Origin: Geothermobacter hydrogeniphilus | GTDB lineage: Bacteria > Desulfobacterota > Desulfuromonadia > Desulfuromonadales > Geothermobacteraceae | Direction: 5' to 3' | Length of the DNA stretch: 64,000 nt | Assembly: GCF_002093115.1 (NCBI RefSeq) | Contig: NZ_NAAD01000003.1 | Coordinates: 62,001-126,000 of the forward strand | Shown here: one piece after another, positions 25,360 through 34,613 of the stretch | Layout: each line of letters begins with the position of its first letter | How positions within the stretch are numbered: position 1 is the stretch's first letter | Position numbers and translations under genes: made by a program | Notes under the pieces: generated by a model | Databases searched by the model: none | Told to the model about the DNA's origin: nothing | What the model saw: the letters and a program-made list of their open reading frames with translations, nothing else

Positions 25360-26793
25360 TCAATGTGTTTCGCTTCCTGCCTGTTCACTGATCGCCCGCG
25401 CCCCCTGCCAGTGATTGACCGGGCCGTGGCCGTGGCCGAGGTCGGGAGCGGCGGCGATGGCGGCGTTGATGAACCGTTTGGCGGTCTTGACCGCGACCGG
25501 CAGTGGTTGCCCCTGGGCGAGCAGCGTGGCGATGGCCGACGAATAGCTGCAGCCGGTGCCGTGGGTATTGGTGGTGGCGATGCGTTCGGAGGCAAAACGG
25601 TGCAGTTTGTCGCCGGCCAGCAACAGGTCGACCGCCGCGCCCTTGAGGTGCCCCCCCTTGAGCAGCACGTTGCGGGCGCCCATTGCCTGCAGCTTGCGGG
25701 CGGCACGTTCCATCTCCGACTCGGTTTCGATGGCGATTCCCGACAGCGCCTCGGCTTCCGGCAGGTTCGGGGTGAGCAGGTAGGTGAATGGAAGCAGTTC
25801 GGTGATCAGGACTTCGACCGCCTGCTGCTGCAGCAGCGGCGCGCCCCCCTTGGCAATCATCACCGGATCAACGACCGCCGGCAGTCCGTGACGATCGATG
25901 GCAGATGCGACCGCGCTGACGATATCGGCGGAGAAGAGCATCCCGGTCTTGAGGATGTCGCAGCCGAGGTCACTGAGGACTGTTTCCAGTTGTTCGGCGA
26001 CGAAATCGGCCGGGCAGGGATGGATGCCGGTTACGCCGAGCGTGTTCTGGGCGGTCAGCGCGGTGACGGCACTCATGCCGTAGCCACCGAGCAGGGTGAT
26101 GGTCTTGAGGTCCGCCTGAATACCGGCGCCGCCGCCGGAATCGGACCCGGCCACAGTTAGCACCCGTCCGCGGGGAGGTTGCAGACCACGGTTGAAGAGC
26201 AGTGAGAATTCGCGTGCCGCGATGCGTGGATCACTGTCTTCGCGGAGTGCCGAGATCACCGCCAGGGCGTCGGCGCCGGCCTCCAGGACCGCCGGCGCCA
26301 GATCGCGGCGGATGCCGCCGATGGCGACCAGCGGCAGCTTGACCGCTCGCCGCACTTTCTCCAGCGTCCTCAGCCCGACCTGGACCGCGTCCTGCTTGGT
26401 GGTGGTCGGGTAAATGCTGCCGACCGCGATGTAGTCGGCGCCATCCGTTTCGGCCTGCAGGGCCTGCTCCACGGTGCGGGTCGACACCCCGATCAGCCGT
26501 TCCGGTCCGAGCAACTGCCGCGCGGTGGAAACCGGGGTATCATTCTGGCCGAGATGGACGCCGTCGGCTTCGACGTCTGCCGCCAGTTCCGGATTGTCGT
26601 TGATCAGCAGTTTCGCCCCGAATTCGCGACAGAGTTCGAGCAGCCCGCGGGCATCTTCACGCTGGTCGCCTGTGGAGCGGGTTTTGCTGCGGTACTGGAT
26701 GACACGGGCGCCTCCCTGCAGCACGGCGCGGGTGGTTTCCAGGTAGCGGCCTTCGGGGTCGGCGTCGGTGATGTAGTAGAGACCGTTGATCAT
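25360..26793 (-). CDS. thiED: ThiE-ThiD fusion (thiamin phosphate synthase / HMP-P kinase)
   Basis: 477 residues with two domains. Residues 1-205 are ThiE: YYITDADPEG, VIQYRSKTRS, LLINDNPELA, GVHLGQNDTP, GSIYPTTTKQ and IGGI. After a short linker, residues 210-470 are ThiD: VLTVAGSDSGGGAGIQADLK, VVDPVMIAKGG, LTPNLPEAEAL and THGTGCSYSSA. One polypeptide thus phosphorylates the pyrimidine and couples it to the thiazole. No clear ribosome site lies before the ATG at 26793; it sits just after a terminator hairpin that forms the expression platform of the TPP riboswitch. thiC follows. Confidence 0.95.
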   Translation of the reverse strand: MINGLYYITDADPEGRYLETTRAVLQGGARVIQYRSKTRSTGDQREDARGLLELCREFGAKLLINDNPELAADVEADGVHLGQNDTPVSTARQLLGPERLIGVSTRTVEQALQAETDGADYIAVGSIYPTTTKQDAVQVGLRTLEKVRRAVKLPLVAIGGIRRDLAPAVLEAGADALAVISALREDSDPRIAAREFSLLFNRGLQPPRGRVLTVAGSDSGGGAGIQADLKTITLLGGYGMSAVTALTAQNTLGVTGIHPCPADFVAEQLETVLSDLGCDILKTGMLFSADIVSAVASAIDRHGLPAVVDPVMIAKGGAPLLQQQAVEVLITELLPFTYLLTPNLPEAEALSGIAIETESEMERAARKLQAMGARNVLLKGGHLKGAAVDLLLAGDKLHRFASERIATTNTHGTGCSYSSAIATLLAQGQPLPVAVKTAKRFINAAIAAAPDLGHGHGPVNHWQGARAISEQAGSETH

Positions 26794-26807
26794 TTATGTC
26801 AGTCCAT

Positions 26808-26846
26808 AAAAAAACAGCACCGCGGGCAGATTCGGCCGCGGTGCTG
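26808..26846 (-). terminator. regulatory terminator of the TPP riboswitch
   Basis: An 11-bp CAGCACCGCGG/CCGCGGTGCTG stem. On the minus strand seven T residues follow, between the aptamer and the thiED start. Confidence 0.85.
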
Positions 26847-26860
26847 GATCGAGTGGTTAC

Positions 26861-26946
26861 GGCCGCTTCCCTACGCCGGTATAACCCGGATCAGGTTCAA
26901 AGGGTCGTCCTTGCGGACTCTCAGTGACTACTCCCCTAGCGGTGTC
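26861..26946 (-). promoter_or_regulatory. TPP riboswitch aptamer (THI element)
   Basis: On the minus strand the conserved TPP core reads CACTGAGAG, then GAACCTGATCCGGGTTATAC and CGGCGTAGGGAAGCGG. The outer P1 stem can form from CCGCT and AGCGG. It precedes a strong terminator, so thiamin pyrophosphate would shut off thiED by transcription termination. Confidence 0.93.
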
Positions 26947-26967
26947 TATTCGAATTGTTCCTGTTGG

Positions 26968-27153
26968 TCAGGCCAGGACGATGCGGTTGTTGAGCAGGTC
27001 AATCTCTTCAATTCTGCCGGCGATCTCCTCGATCTTGCCGAAAACGTCGACCAGTTTCACTTTGCCGTCAAGAGGGAGCAGCGATGCCACGTTGTCCAGG
27101 GTGCGTTCCTTGTCGCCCTGCACCAGCAGGAGCGGACCGTTGTCGAGACACAT
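26968..27153 (-). CDS. cooT: CooT-family nickel-binding protein
   Basis: 61 residues: MCLDNGPLLLVQGDKERTL, then VKLVDVFGKIEEIAGRIEEI and DLLNNRIVLA. A cysteine at position 2, total size near 60 and a VFG...GRI...VDL-like core match the CooT family, whose Cys2 binds Ni(II) as a dimer. CooT helps load nickel into CO dehydrogenase in Rhodospirillum, but no CODH gene is here. An AGGAGGT site stands eight bases ahead of the ATG. It ends only 21 bp before the TPP riboswitch, so the riboswitch promoter is either inside or upstream of this gene. The family call is firm; the role is inference. Confidence 0.8.
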   Translation of the reverse strand: MCLDNGPLLLVQGDKERTLDNVASLLPLDGKVKLVDVFGKIEEIAGRIEEIDLLNNRIVLA

Positions 27154-27168
27154 GATGAGATACCTCCT

Positions 27169-27335
27169 ACCTGGATCCGTGGGTTTGTGCCGGATGAAGA
27201 GTGTAAGTGCTTGGCCTGGATGCGATTTTCAAAAATCTAAGGCGCACCCACAGGTTCGCCGGTGATTTTTGGGAAGCGCATCCAGGTCAATGGCTTGCGC
27301 TATTCGCCGGTGACAAGCTCACGGATTCAGGTCCT
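27169..27335. repeat. family C MITE-like element
   Basis: About 167 bp. Left end ACCTGGATCCGTGGGTTTG, right end the inverted ACCTGAATCCGTGAGCTTG. Internal landmarks are GTAAGTGCTTGGCCTGGATG, GATTTTCAAAAATC and GGTTCGCCGGTGATTTTTGG. It abuts the cooT ribosome-binding site. Confidence 0.85.
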
Positions 27336-27473
27336 AGTTTCAAGCCTGCAGACTAGCGAATGCCTTCCCCCGCTGTCAATCATCAATTGTTGACTCGGGC
27401 GGGAAACATTCACCGGCCGAGCTTTACACGCCTCGGCCGGCATGCTACAAAATTTCTTTTGTCTGTTTCCCGA

Positions 27474-27641
27474 ATCAGTGTTGATGGCGTCGCAAAAACT
27501 CACTAGCAGCTGCGTTGCTGCGTTTGTCTCGCTGTTTCAACGTACGTAAGTACGCCTCATTGCTTGACAATCGCGCGCCTTGCTGCTGGCGCTTTTTGCT
27601 TAGCCAACACTGATGCTTTTTTGCGAAAGCATCAGTGTTGA
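27474..27641. repeat. family B element with flanking direct repeats and terminal hairpin
   Basis: Core TTGATGGCGTCGCAAAAA to TTTTTGCTTAGCCAACA (27481-27609), centre CGTACGTAAGTACG. ATCAGTGTTGA occurs at 27474-27484 and again at 27631-27641; its complement CAACACTGAT is at 27605-27614, making a hairpin with the right flank. Almost identical to 32866-33031. The rest of the 27154-27681 gap is repeats. Confidence 0.85.
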
Positions 27642-27681
27642 GTTCGCTGCTTCAGGTTCTGCCCCCTGATGGAGTACTGCC

Positions 27682-28797
27682 ATGGATTCTCTGCCCGCGA
27701 CCCGTATCGAAATTGACCTTGACGCCCTGCGGCATAATTTTCGTCTGGCAGGTGAGTATGCTGCCGGTCGCGACCTGCTTGCCGTGGTCAAGGCGGATGC
27801 CTATGGACATGGAGCAGTGCGGGCCGCGCAAACCCTGGCCGGGGAAGGGGCCGAGCTTTTCGGCGTCGCCCACCTTGGGGAAGCGGCTCCGTTGCGTCAG
27901 GCCGGTATCGACCGGCCGATCCTGCTCTTCTGCGGCGTGCGTCCGGGAGAGGAAGACCAGGTTCTGAAGTTGCGATTGACGCCGATGTTGTTCGACCTCG
28001 GGTTGGCGGAACGTCTTGACGGACTGGCGGCCAATGCCGGGATCCGACAGCCGGTTCACCTGAAGATCGATACCGGCATGGGACGGGTCGGCTTTCGCCC
28101 GGAGGAACTGCCGGAGGTGCTGGAACGCCTGCGGCAGTTGTCTCACCTTGAACTGGAAGGCGTGGTATCCCACCTGGCCCTGGCCGACGAACGGGACAAC
28201 CCCTTCAGTGAGGAACAGTATGCCTGTTTCCGTGCCTGCCTGCGGCAGGTGCGGGAGGCGGGATTTTCTCCCCGGTGGGTTCATCTCAGCAACAGCGCGG
28301 CGCTCTACAGTCGTGATTTCCCCGAATGCAACCTGTCGCGCCCCGGGATCAGCCTCTACGGCGGATTGCCAGGACCCGGTTTCGCTGATCTTGACCTGCG
28401 CCCGGTGATGCATGTCCGCAGTTCCATCGCCCAGCTCAAACAGGTTCCCGCCGGGACCGGGGTCTCCTATGGCCATCGTTTCACGACCGGGCGCCCGACC
28501 CGGCTGGCGGCGGTTCCGGTCGGTTATGCCGACGGCTATTCGCGTCGCTTCAGCAATTGCGGAGAGGTCCTGATTCGGGGCTGCCGGATGCCGGTGGTCG
28601 GAACCGTGTGCATGAACTGGACCCTGGTCGACGTAACCGACCTGCCCGAGGTCGCCGTCGGCGACCGGGTGACATTTCTCGGCCGGGACGGCGACGCCCT
28701 GTTGCGCGGCAGTGATCTGGCGGCGAAGATCGGCACCATCGACTATGAACTCTACTGCTCCCTGGGTTCGCATAACGAGCGGGTCTACGAAGGTTGA
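27682..28797 (+). CDS. alr: alanine racemase
   Basis: 371 residues. The PLP lysine is K37 in VVKADAYGHG. The catalytic tyrosine is in GTGVSYGHRF near residue 260, and GYADGYSR follows. The N-terminal TIM barrel and C-terminal beta domain are intact. It makes D-alanine for peptidoglycan. It is preceded by a family B repeat and has no clear ribosome site other than GGAG about 12 bases upstream. The purine genes follow on the same strand. Confidence 0.96.
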   Translation: MDSLPATRIEIDLDALRHNFRLAGEYAAGRDLLAVVKADAYGHGAVRAAQTLAGEGAELFGVAHLGEAAPLRQAGIDRPILLFCGVRPGEEDQVLKLRLTPMLFDLGLAERLDGLAANAGIRQPVHLKIDTGMGRVGFRPEELPEVLERLRQLSHLELEGVVSHLALADERDNPFSEEQYACFRACLRQVREAGFSPRWVHLSNSAALYSRDFPECNLSRPGISLYGGLPGPGFADLDLRPVMHVRSSIAQLKQVPAGTGVSYGHRFTTGRPTRLAAVPVGYADGYSRRFSNCGEVLIRGCRMPVVGTVCMNWTLVDVTDLPEVAVGDRVTFLGRDGDALLRGSDLAAKIGTIDYELYCSLGSHNERVYEG

Positions 28798-28943
28798 AAA
28801 CGGTTGCCAGGGCGGTCGCGTCCGTGGTAGAAAGCCCTGTTCAGGCCGCGCCTGAAGACCGCTGCATCCGATCACACCGAAAACCGCCAGGAGTTGACGG
28901 TTTTTTCTGTTTTTTGCACCTACAGCTTTCCCGAGGTTGAAAA

Positions 28944-30509
28944 ATGGCTACCATTAAACGCGCTCTCATCAGTCTTTCCGACAAGACCGGCATCGTCGAA
29001 TTCGCCACCGAGCTGGCGGGCTACGGGGTCGAAATTCTCTCTACCGGAGGCACTGCCAGACTGCTGCGGGACTCCGGTCTGGCGGTCAAGGATGTATCCG
29101 AATTCACCGGATTTCCGGAGATGCTTGACGGCCGGGTCAAGACCCTGCACCCCAAGATTCACGGTGGTCTGCTCGGGTTGCGCGACAATGAAGAGCATGT
29201 CGCGACCATGGCTGAGCATGGCATCGAGCCGATCGACATGGTGGTGGTCAACCTCTATCCCTTCGAGGCGACGGTCGCCAACCCCGACTGCTCCCTGGAG
29301 GATGCCATCGAGAATATCGACATCGGCGGTCCGACCATGCTGCGCAGCGCGGCCAAGAATAATCGTTCGGTGACGGTGGTGGTCGACCCGGGCGATTATC
29401 CGAAAGTGCTGGCCGAGATGAAGGCGTCGGGCGGCGCGGTTTCCCCGGCAACCAACTTCGGTCTCGCGGTCAAGGTCTACCAGCACACTGCCGCCTACGA
29501 CGGCGCGATTTCCAACTGGCTCGGATGTCGGCTGGATGAACAGTCTGCCGCCTTTCCGCCGGCCCTGAGCCTGCAGTTTCACAAGGCCCAGGAGATGCGT
29601 TACGGTGAAAATCCCCATCAGCAAGCGGCCTTCTACGTCGAAAAGAATGTTACCGAAGCCTCGATCAGCACCGCCCGCCAGTTGCAGGGCAAGGCGCTGT
29701 CCTACAATAATATCGGCGATACCGATGCCGCCCTCGAATGCGTCAAACAGTTCAATGAAGCGCCCGCCTGCGTCATCGTCAAACACGCCAACCCCTGCGG
29801 GGTGGCTGTCGGCGAGACCCTGCTCGATGCCTATCGGCGCGCCTTCTCGACCGATCCGGAATCGGCCTTCGGCGGTATCATCGCCTTCAACCGGGAGCTT
29901 GATGGTGAGACCGCGGCGGCCATCTGCGAGAAACAGTTTGTCGAGGTGATCATCGCTCCCAAGGTCAGCGAGGCTGCGGTGGAGGCCGTTGCCGCCAAGA
30001 AGAACGTGCGTCTGCTCGAATGCGGCCAGTGGCCGGAACAGCCGGCGGCGCGGTTCGATTTCAAACGGGTCAACGGTGGACTGCTGGTCCAGGAACTTGA
30101 CCTGGCCCTGACCGGAGAGCTGCAGGTGGTGACCCGCCGTCAGCCGACCGAGGAGGAGATGCGGAACCTGCTCTTCACCTGGAAGGTCGCCAAGTTCGTC
30201 AAGAGCAACGCCATTGTTTATGGTAGGGACGGCATGACCATCGGTGTCGGCGCCGGGCAGATGAGCCGGGTCAACTCGGCCCGCATCGCCGCCATCAAGG
30301 CTGAACATGCCGGGCTCGATGTCAAGGGCGCCGCCATGGCCTCCGACGCCTTTTTCCCCTTCCGTGACGGCATCGACAACGCGGCGGAGGTCGGTATCAG
30401 CGCCGTGATCCAGCCGGGCGGTTCGATCCGTGACGAAGAGGTGATCGCCGCCGCCGATGAGCACGGCATGGCGATGGTGTTTACGAAAATGAGGCATTTC
30501 AGGCACTAA
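28944..30509 (+). CDS. purH: bifunctional AICAR transformylase / IMP cyclohydrolase
   Basis: 521 residues. The N-terminal MGS-like IMP cyclohydrolase domain (1-200) has [28 protein letters not shown] and [15 protein letters not shown]. The AICAR formyltransferase domain (200-521) has [31 protein letters not shown] and the C-terminal [12 protein letters not shown]. It does the last two steps of purine synthesis. It is the first gene of purH-purD-purE. Confidence 0.97.
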   Translation: MATIKRALISLSDKTGIVEFATELAGYGVEILSTGGTARLLRDSGLAVKDVSEFTGFPEMLDGRVKTLHPKIHGGLLGLRDNEEHVATMAEHGIEPIDMVVVNLYPFEATVANPDCSLEDAIENIDIGGPTMLRSAAKNNRSVTVVVDPGDYPKVLAEMKASGGAVSPATNFGLAVKVYQHTAAYDGAISNWLGCRLDEQSAAFPPALSLQFHKAQEMRYGENPHQQAAFYVEKNVTEASISTARQLQGKALSYNNIGDTDAALECVKQFNEAPACVIVKHANPCGVAVGETLLDAYRRAFSTDPESAFGGIIAFNRELDGETAAAICEKQFVEVIIAPKVSEAAVEAVAAKKNVRLLECGQWPEQPAARFDFKRVNGGLLVQELDLALTGELQVVTRRQPTEEEMRNLLFTWKVAKFVKSNAIVYGRDGMTIGVGAGQMSRVNSARIAAIKAEHAGLDVKGAAMASDAFFPFRDGIDNAAEVGISAVIQPGGSIRDEEVIAAADEHGMAMVFTKMRHFRH

Positions 30510-30519
30510 CTACAACTTC

Positions 30520-30590
30520 GGCGCAGGGCAAAAGGCTAAGGGCTAAAGGGTCTTTCCCTTGGCCTTTCGCCTTTGGCCTTTGGCCGATTC
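30520..30590. repeat. heptamer array between purH and purD
   Basis: GGCTAAG, GGCTAAA on one side and CCCTTGG, CCTTTCG, CCTTTGG, CCTTTGG on the other, so the block can also fold. It ends at the purD ribosome site. Confidence 0.65.
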
Positions 30591-30600
30591 AGGAGTCATT

Positions 30601-31878
30601 ATGAAAGTTCTCGTTGTCGGCGGTGGTGGCCGCGAACATGCGCTCTGCTGGAAAATAGCCCAGTCGCCGCTGGTTGATACCCTCTACTGTGCGCCGGGAA
30701 ACCCCGGCATCGCCCAACTCGCCGAGTGCGTTCATATTGCCGCCGACGAGATCGACGCGCTGCTGGATTTCGCCCGCGCCGAGAGCATCGACCTGACCGT
30801 GGTCGGACCGGAGGTGCCCTTGACCATGGGGATTGTCGATCGTTTCCAGGAGGCCGGTCTGGAGATTTTCGGCCCCAGTCGGGCGGCCGCCCGGATCGAG
30901 GGGAGCAAGGGGTTTTCCAAGGATCTGATGGCGCGTCACAATATTCCGACCGCCGCTTACCGCAGCTTCAGCGAGCACGCCGCCGCAGTGGCCTATATCA
31001 GGGAACAGGGTGCGCCGATCGTGGTCAAGGCTGATGGCCTGGCGGCCGGCAAAGGGGTGATCGTGGCGATGGACGAAGCGACCGCCATTGCCGCCGTCGA
31101 TGATATCATGCTGGAGCAGGTCTTCGGCAGTGCCGGGACGAGCGTGGTGATCGAGGAGTTCATGGACGGCGAGGAGGCCTCCTTCTTTGCCTTCACCGAC
31201 GGCAAAAATATTCTGCCGCTGGCCTCCTCCCAGGATCACAAGCGGGTTTTCGATAACGATGAGGGGCTCAATACCGGCGGCATGGGCGCCTATTCGCCGG
31301 CACCGGTGGTGACCGACGAGCTGTACGACGAGATCGTCGAGACCATCGTCAAACCGACCGTAGCCGGCATGGCCGCCGATGGGCACCCTTATGCCGGGAT
31401 TCTCTATGTCGGGCTGATGATCAAGGACGGCAGACCGCGGGTGGTCGAATTCAACGCCCGTTTCGGTGATCCCGAGGCGCAGCCGTTGCTGGTGCGGATG
31501 AAGGAGGACGTGGTGCCGATTCTGCAGGCCTGCGCGCGCGGGGAGTTGAAGCAGACCTCTCTTGAGTGGCATGACAAGGCCGCAGTCTGTGTGGTGATGG
31601 CGTCCGGCGGTTACCCGGGCAGCTTCACCAGGGGACACGAAATCAAGGGGCTGGAAGAGGCCGCGCAGATCGACGATCTGGTTGTTTTTCATGCCGGCAC
31701 CAGGCTGGTGGATGGTAAGGTCGTCAACAATGGCGGTCGGGTTCTCGGGGTGACCGGGCTCGGCAGTGATGTGGCGACAGCAATTCGCAAGGCCTACCGG
31801 GGGGTGGAGACAATTTCCTGGCAGGATGCTCATTATCGCAAAGATATCGGGGCGAAAGCGCTCAAGGGCGGGCGCTAG
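30601..31878 (+). CDS. purD: phosphoribosylamine-glycine ligase
   Basis: 425 residues from the ATG at 30601 (AGGAG upstream). MKVLVVGGGGREHALCWK, the ATP-grasp core (GSKGFSKDLM, PIVVKADGLAAGKGVIVA, EASFFAFTDG), and NTGGMGAYSPAP are all present. It makes glycinamide ribonucleotide. It is the middle gene of a purine operon that lacks the other pathway steps. Confidence 0.97.
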   Translation: MKVLVVGGGGREHALCWKIAQSPLVDTLYCAPGNPGIAQLAECVHIAADEIDALLDFARAESIDLTVVGPEVPLTMGIVDRFQEAGLEIFGPSRAAARIEGSKGFSKDLMARHNIPTAAYRSFSEHAAAVAYIREQGAPIVVKADGLAAGKGVIVAMDEATAIAAVDDIMLEQVFGSAGTSVVIEEFMDGEEASFFAFTDGKNILPLASSQDHKRVFDNDEGLNTGGMGAYSPAPVVTDELYDEIVETIVKPTVAGMAADGHPYAGILYVGLMIKDGRPRVVEFNARFGDPEAQPLLVRMKEDVVPILQACARGELKQTSLEWHDKAAVCVVMASGGYPGSFTRGHEIKGLEEAAQIDDLVVFHAGTRLVDGKVVNNGGRVLGVTGLGSDVATAIRKAYRGVETISWQDAHYRKDIGAKALKGGR

Positions 31879-31904
31879 CAGGATGTTGAAAAAGTCACGT
31901 TCCC

Positions 31905-32028
31905 CAGGCTGAGCAAAAATGTCCAGATGCAAGGCGTCCGCAACCCCGCGGAATAAGGCGTACCGGAAGGTACGTCGTTGACGCGGGGTGAGGACAACGC
32001 AGCAGATGGGCGTTTTTCATCAGCCTGC
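31905..32028. repeat. family A repeat (AGGCTGA-type ends)
   Basis: CAGGCTGAGCAAAAATG at the left mirrors GCGTTTTTCATCAGCCTGC at the right. AGATGCAAGGCGTCCGC, centre GTACCGGAAGGTAC, CAACGCAGCAGATG inside. It begins 26 bp after purD. Confidence 0.88.
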
Positions 32029-32044
32029 TAGGCTCTGGGCGTCA

Positions 32045-32098
32045 GGCGCCGGGTTGTTCAAGATTCTCCCGGCGCCGAGTGCCCAGTGCCCAGTGCCT
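32045..32098. repeat. hairpin and short heptamer run before purE
   Basis: GGCGCCGGG and CCCGGCGCC form a 9-bp stem, then AGTGCCC, AGTGCCC, AGTGCCT in seven-base steps up to the purE ribosome site. Confidence 0.6.
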
Positions 32099-32117
32099 GA
32101 AATCAAAGGAGTTTTGT

Positions 32118-32636
32118 ATGAGTGACAAGCCGTTGGTCGGAATCCTGATGGGGAGCGACAGCGACTACGAGATCATGGCCGAAGCGGCCCGGGCGCTGCG
32201 TGAGTTCGGCGTTCCGTTTGAGGTTACCGTGACCAGTGCCCATCGCACCCCGGAACGAACATCGGAATACGTTCGTCAGGCGCCCGGTCGCGGCATCAGG
32301 GTGTTGATCGCCGGCGCCGGCGCCGCGGCTCACCTGGCTGGGGTGGTGGCTGCTGAAACCACTCTGCCGGTGATCGCCGTGCCGATTGACGCGACCGCCC
32401 TGAACGGACTCGACGCTCTGCTGGCGATGGTGCAGATGCCCGCCGGAATTCCGGTGGCGACCATGGCGATCGGCAAGGCCGGAGCCCGCAACGCCGGAAT
32501 TTTTGCCGCCCAGATTCTTGCCGTTGCCGACTCGTCGTTGCGGGACAAGTTGACCGACCAGCGGCAGACGATGGCGGCGGGGGTGGTCGCCAAGGCCGAG
32601 AAATTGCAAGAGCGACTGCGCAAGGATGGATTTTGA
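32118..32636 (+). CDS. purE: 5-(carboxyamino)imidazole ribonucleotide mutase
   Basis: 172 residues from the ATG at 32118, behind [30 protein letters not shown] and the [14 protein letters not shown] segment mark class I PurE. It moves the carboxyl group from nitrogen to carbon in CAIR synthesis and normally needs PurK, not seen here. It is the last gene of the purine group, after a repeat-filled 240-bp gap. Confidence 0.96.
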   Translation: MSDKPLVGILMGSDSDYEIMAEAARALREFGVPFEVTVTSAHRTPERTSEYVRQAPGRGIRVLIAGAGAAAHLAGVVAAETTLPVIAVPIDATALNGLDALLAMVQMPAGIPVATMAIGKAGARNAGIFAAQILAVADSSLRDKLTDQRQTMAAGVVAKAEKLQERLRKDGF

Positions 32637-32697
32637 TTCCGGTCTGTTCTTTGATTGACCGGCCTGCACTGTGCTGATGGATCCGATGGAGGGGAGG

Positions 32698-32863
32698 CTC
32701 TGAATCAGTGAGTTCATTGCCGGCGAACAGCACAAGCCATTGACTCGTCTGTCCTTTCCAGAAATCACCGGCGAACCGGATGGGTACGCCTCAGATTTTT
32801 GAAAATCACATTCAGGCCAGGCGCTTGTACTTTTCATCCGGCATGACCCCCAATGATTCAGGG
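32698..32863. repeat. family C MITE-like element (reverse orientation)
   Basis: CTGAATCAGTGAGTTC at one end and its partner GATTCAGGGG at the other, about 166 bp. AATCACCGGCGAACCGG and GATTTTTGAAAATC inside match 27169-27335 in reverse. A family B element starts three bases later. The rest of the 32637-33185 gap is non-coding. Confidence 0.8.
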
Positions 32864-32865
32864 GG

Positions 32866-33031
32866 AAGCTTGATGGCGTCGCAAAAACTCACCAGCAGCT
32901 GCGTTGCTGCGTTTGTCTCGCTGCTTCAACGTACGTAAGTACGCCTCATTGCTCGACAATCGCGCGTCTTGCTGCTGGCGCTTTTTGCTTAGCCAACACA
33001 CTTGATGCTTTTGCAAAAGCATCAAGCTTGA
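32866..33031. repeat. family B element with flanking direct repeats and terminal hairpin
   Basis: Core TTGATGGCGTCGCAAAAA to TTTTTGCTTAGCCAACA. AAGCTTGA flanks it at 32866-32873 and 33024-33031. The right end carries the 26-bp perfect palindrome CTTGATGCTTTTGC and its complement. Four differences, all transitions, separate its roughly 125-bp core from 27481-27609. Confidence 0.87.
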
Positions 33032-33185
33032 CAGACTGAAAACGGTTCGATTAATGTTGATGAGATTGGTTAGATTTAGTCCCCCAGTCTCTCGAAGGCT
33101 GTTGGATGCCAGCGGGTCGGTGTTATCGCCGGCTCGTCAATTTTGACCAGCCTCCTCGCCACGCCGACCTATCAGGAGACGACGC

Positions 33186-34565
33186 TTGAACGCAAAAAAA
33201 AGTTCGTTTTTCGACCACGTCTGGGACTTTTTCTGTTCCCTGAAACTTGCCATCAGTACCCTTATCCTGCTGGCTCTCACCTCCATTATCGGGACCGTGA
33301 TCCAGCAGAACGCGAATCCCCAGGATTATGTCAGGGAGTACGGCGAGACCGCCTACCGGATATTCTCCGCCCTCAATTTTCTCGACATGTACCACTCCTG
33401 GTGGTTCCTGACCCTGCTGACTCTTTTCGCCGTCAACCTGATCTGCTGTTCGATCAAGCGTCTGCCGCGGATTCTGAAGCTGGTCAACCAGCCGAACCTT
33501 GACCCCGATGAACGGTTTTACAAGACTCTGGCCAATGGAGGAGAACTGACCGTCGGTCTGGCTCCTGAGGAGGTCCGTGATCGGCTGGCGGAATTTCTGG
33601 GTCAGAAGTTTTCCCGGCCGCGGGTCGCTGAAGGGGAGGGGGTAATCCAGCTTTTCGCTCAGAAAATGCCCTGGGCTCGGTTCAGTGTCTACGTCACCCA
33701 CCTGTCGATCCTGGTGATTTTCCTTGGCGCTATCCTGGGCACCGTCTGGGGTTACAAGGCCTATGTCAATATTCCCGAGGGAAGCAGTACCGACAAGGTC
33801 TGGCCGCGCGGCAGCGATACACCGATCGATCTGGGGTTCGAGGTGCGCTGTGATCGTTTCGAGGTGCAGTTCTATCCCGGCGGCATGCGCCCCAAGGAGT
33901 TTGTCAGTGACCTGGTGGTGCTGGAGAATGGCAAAGAGGTGGTGAAGAAGACCATCGAGGTCAATGACCCGCTGACCTATAAAGGGATTACGTTCTACCA
34001 GTCAAGTTACGGACCGATGGGTGATCCGCAGTTTCACTTCAAGGTACGCGAACGGGCCACCGGCAAGACGGTGACCGTTGTCGCCCACAAGGGCCAGCCG
34101 GTCAAGCTGCCGGGCGGACAGGCGTTTCGGGTAGCTGATTTCACGGAACATTTTCAGACCTTCGGTTCGGCTGCCCGGATTGAGATGCTGCCCGACCTGA
34201 CCGGCAAGAATCCGGCAGGAAGGAGTCGGAAATCCTTTGTTGTGCTGCAGAAATTCCCGGAATTCGACGCCCAGCGCGGCGGTGAATATATCTTCAGCCT
34301 GCTCGATTACAAGCAGCGCTACTATACCGGTCTGCAGGTTGCTAAAGACCCCGGTGTCTGGGTCGTCTGGCTGGGCTGCTTCTTTCTTGTCGCCGGTACT
34401 TTTTCGGCCTTTTTCCTTTCTCACCGTCGTCTCTGGGTGACCGTTCGTGCGGAAGGCGGCAAGACCCATGTCCGCTACGGCGCCAATGCGCACCGTAATC
34501 AGGCGGCTTTCGCCATCTGGTTTGAAGATTTTGCCAGGGACTTCGAGGAGTCGCTGAAAAAATAG
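33186..34565 (+). CDS. resB: ResB-like cytochrome c biogenesis protein
   Basis: 459 residues. Three N-terminal hydrophobic segments (17-36, 71-90, 165-185) and one C-terminal (395-412) match ResB/Ccs1. The periplasmic part lies between, with YKGITFYQSSYGP, a hallmark of the family. With ResC it carries heme and ligates it to CxxCH motifs (system II). Its position, directly before resC and then a run of multiheme cytochrome genes, suggests dedicated supply. Family C and B elements precede it. Confidence 0.93.
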   Translation: MNAKKSSFFDHVWDFFCSLKLAISTLILLALTSIIGTVIQQNANPQDYVREYGETAYRIFSALNFLDMYHSWWFLTLLTLFAVNLICCSIKRLPRILKLVNQPNLDPDERFYKTLANGGELTVGLAPEEVRDRLAEFLGQKFSRPRVAEGEGVIQLFAQKMPWARFSVYVTHLSILVIFLGAILGTVWGYKAYVNIPEGSSTDKVWPRGSDTPIDLGFEVRCDRFEVQFYPGGMRPKEFVSDLVVLENGKEVVKKTIEVNDPLTYKGITFYQSSYGPMGDPQFHFKVRERATGKTVTVVAHKGQPVKLPGGQAFRVADFTEHFQTFGSAARIEMLPDLTGKNPAGRSRKSFVVLQKFPEFDAQRGGEYIFSLLDYKQRYYTGLQVAKDPGVWVVWLGCFFLVAGTFSAFFLSHRRLWVTVRAEGGKTHVRYGANAHRNQAAFAIWFEDFARDFEESLKK

Positions 34566-34613
34566 GTTGTCTGAACCACGCTGTTGCCAGAACTTTTAGG
34601 AGGCACACACATC

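Noticed and set aside
32103-32837. 244-residue minus-strand frame opposite purE
   Set aside because: Its start lies in a family C repeat and it is antisense to a standard purE.
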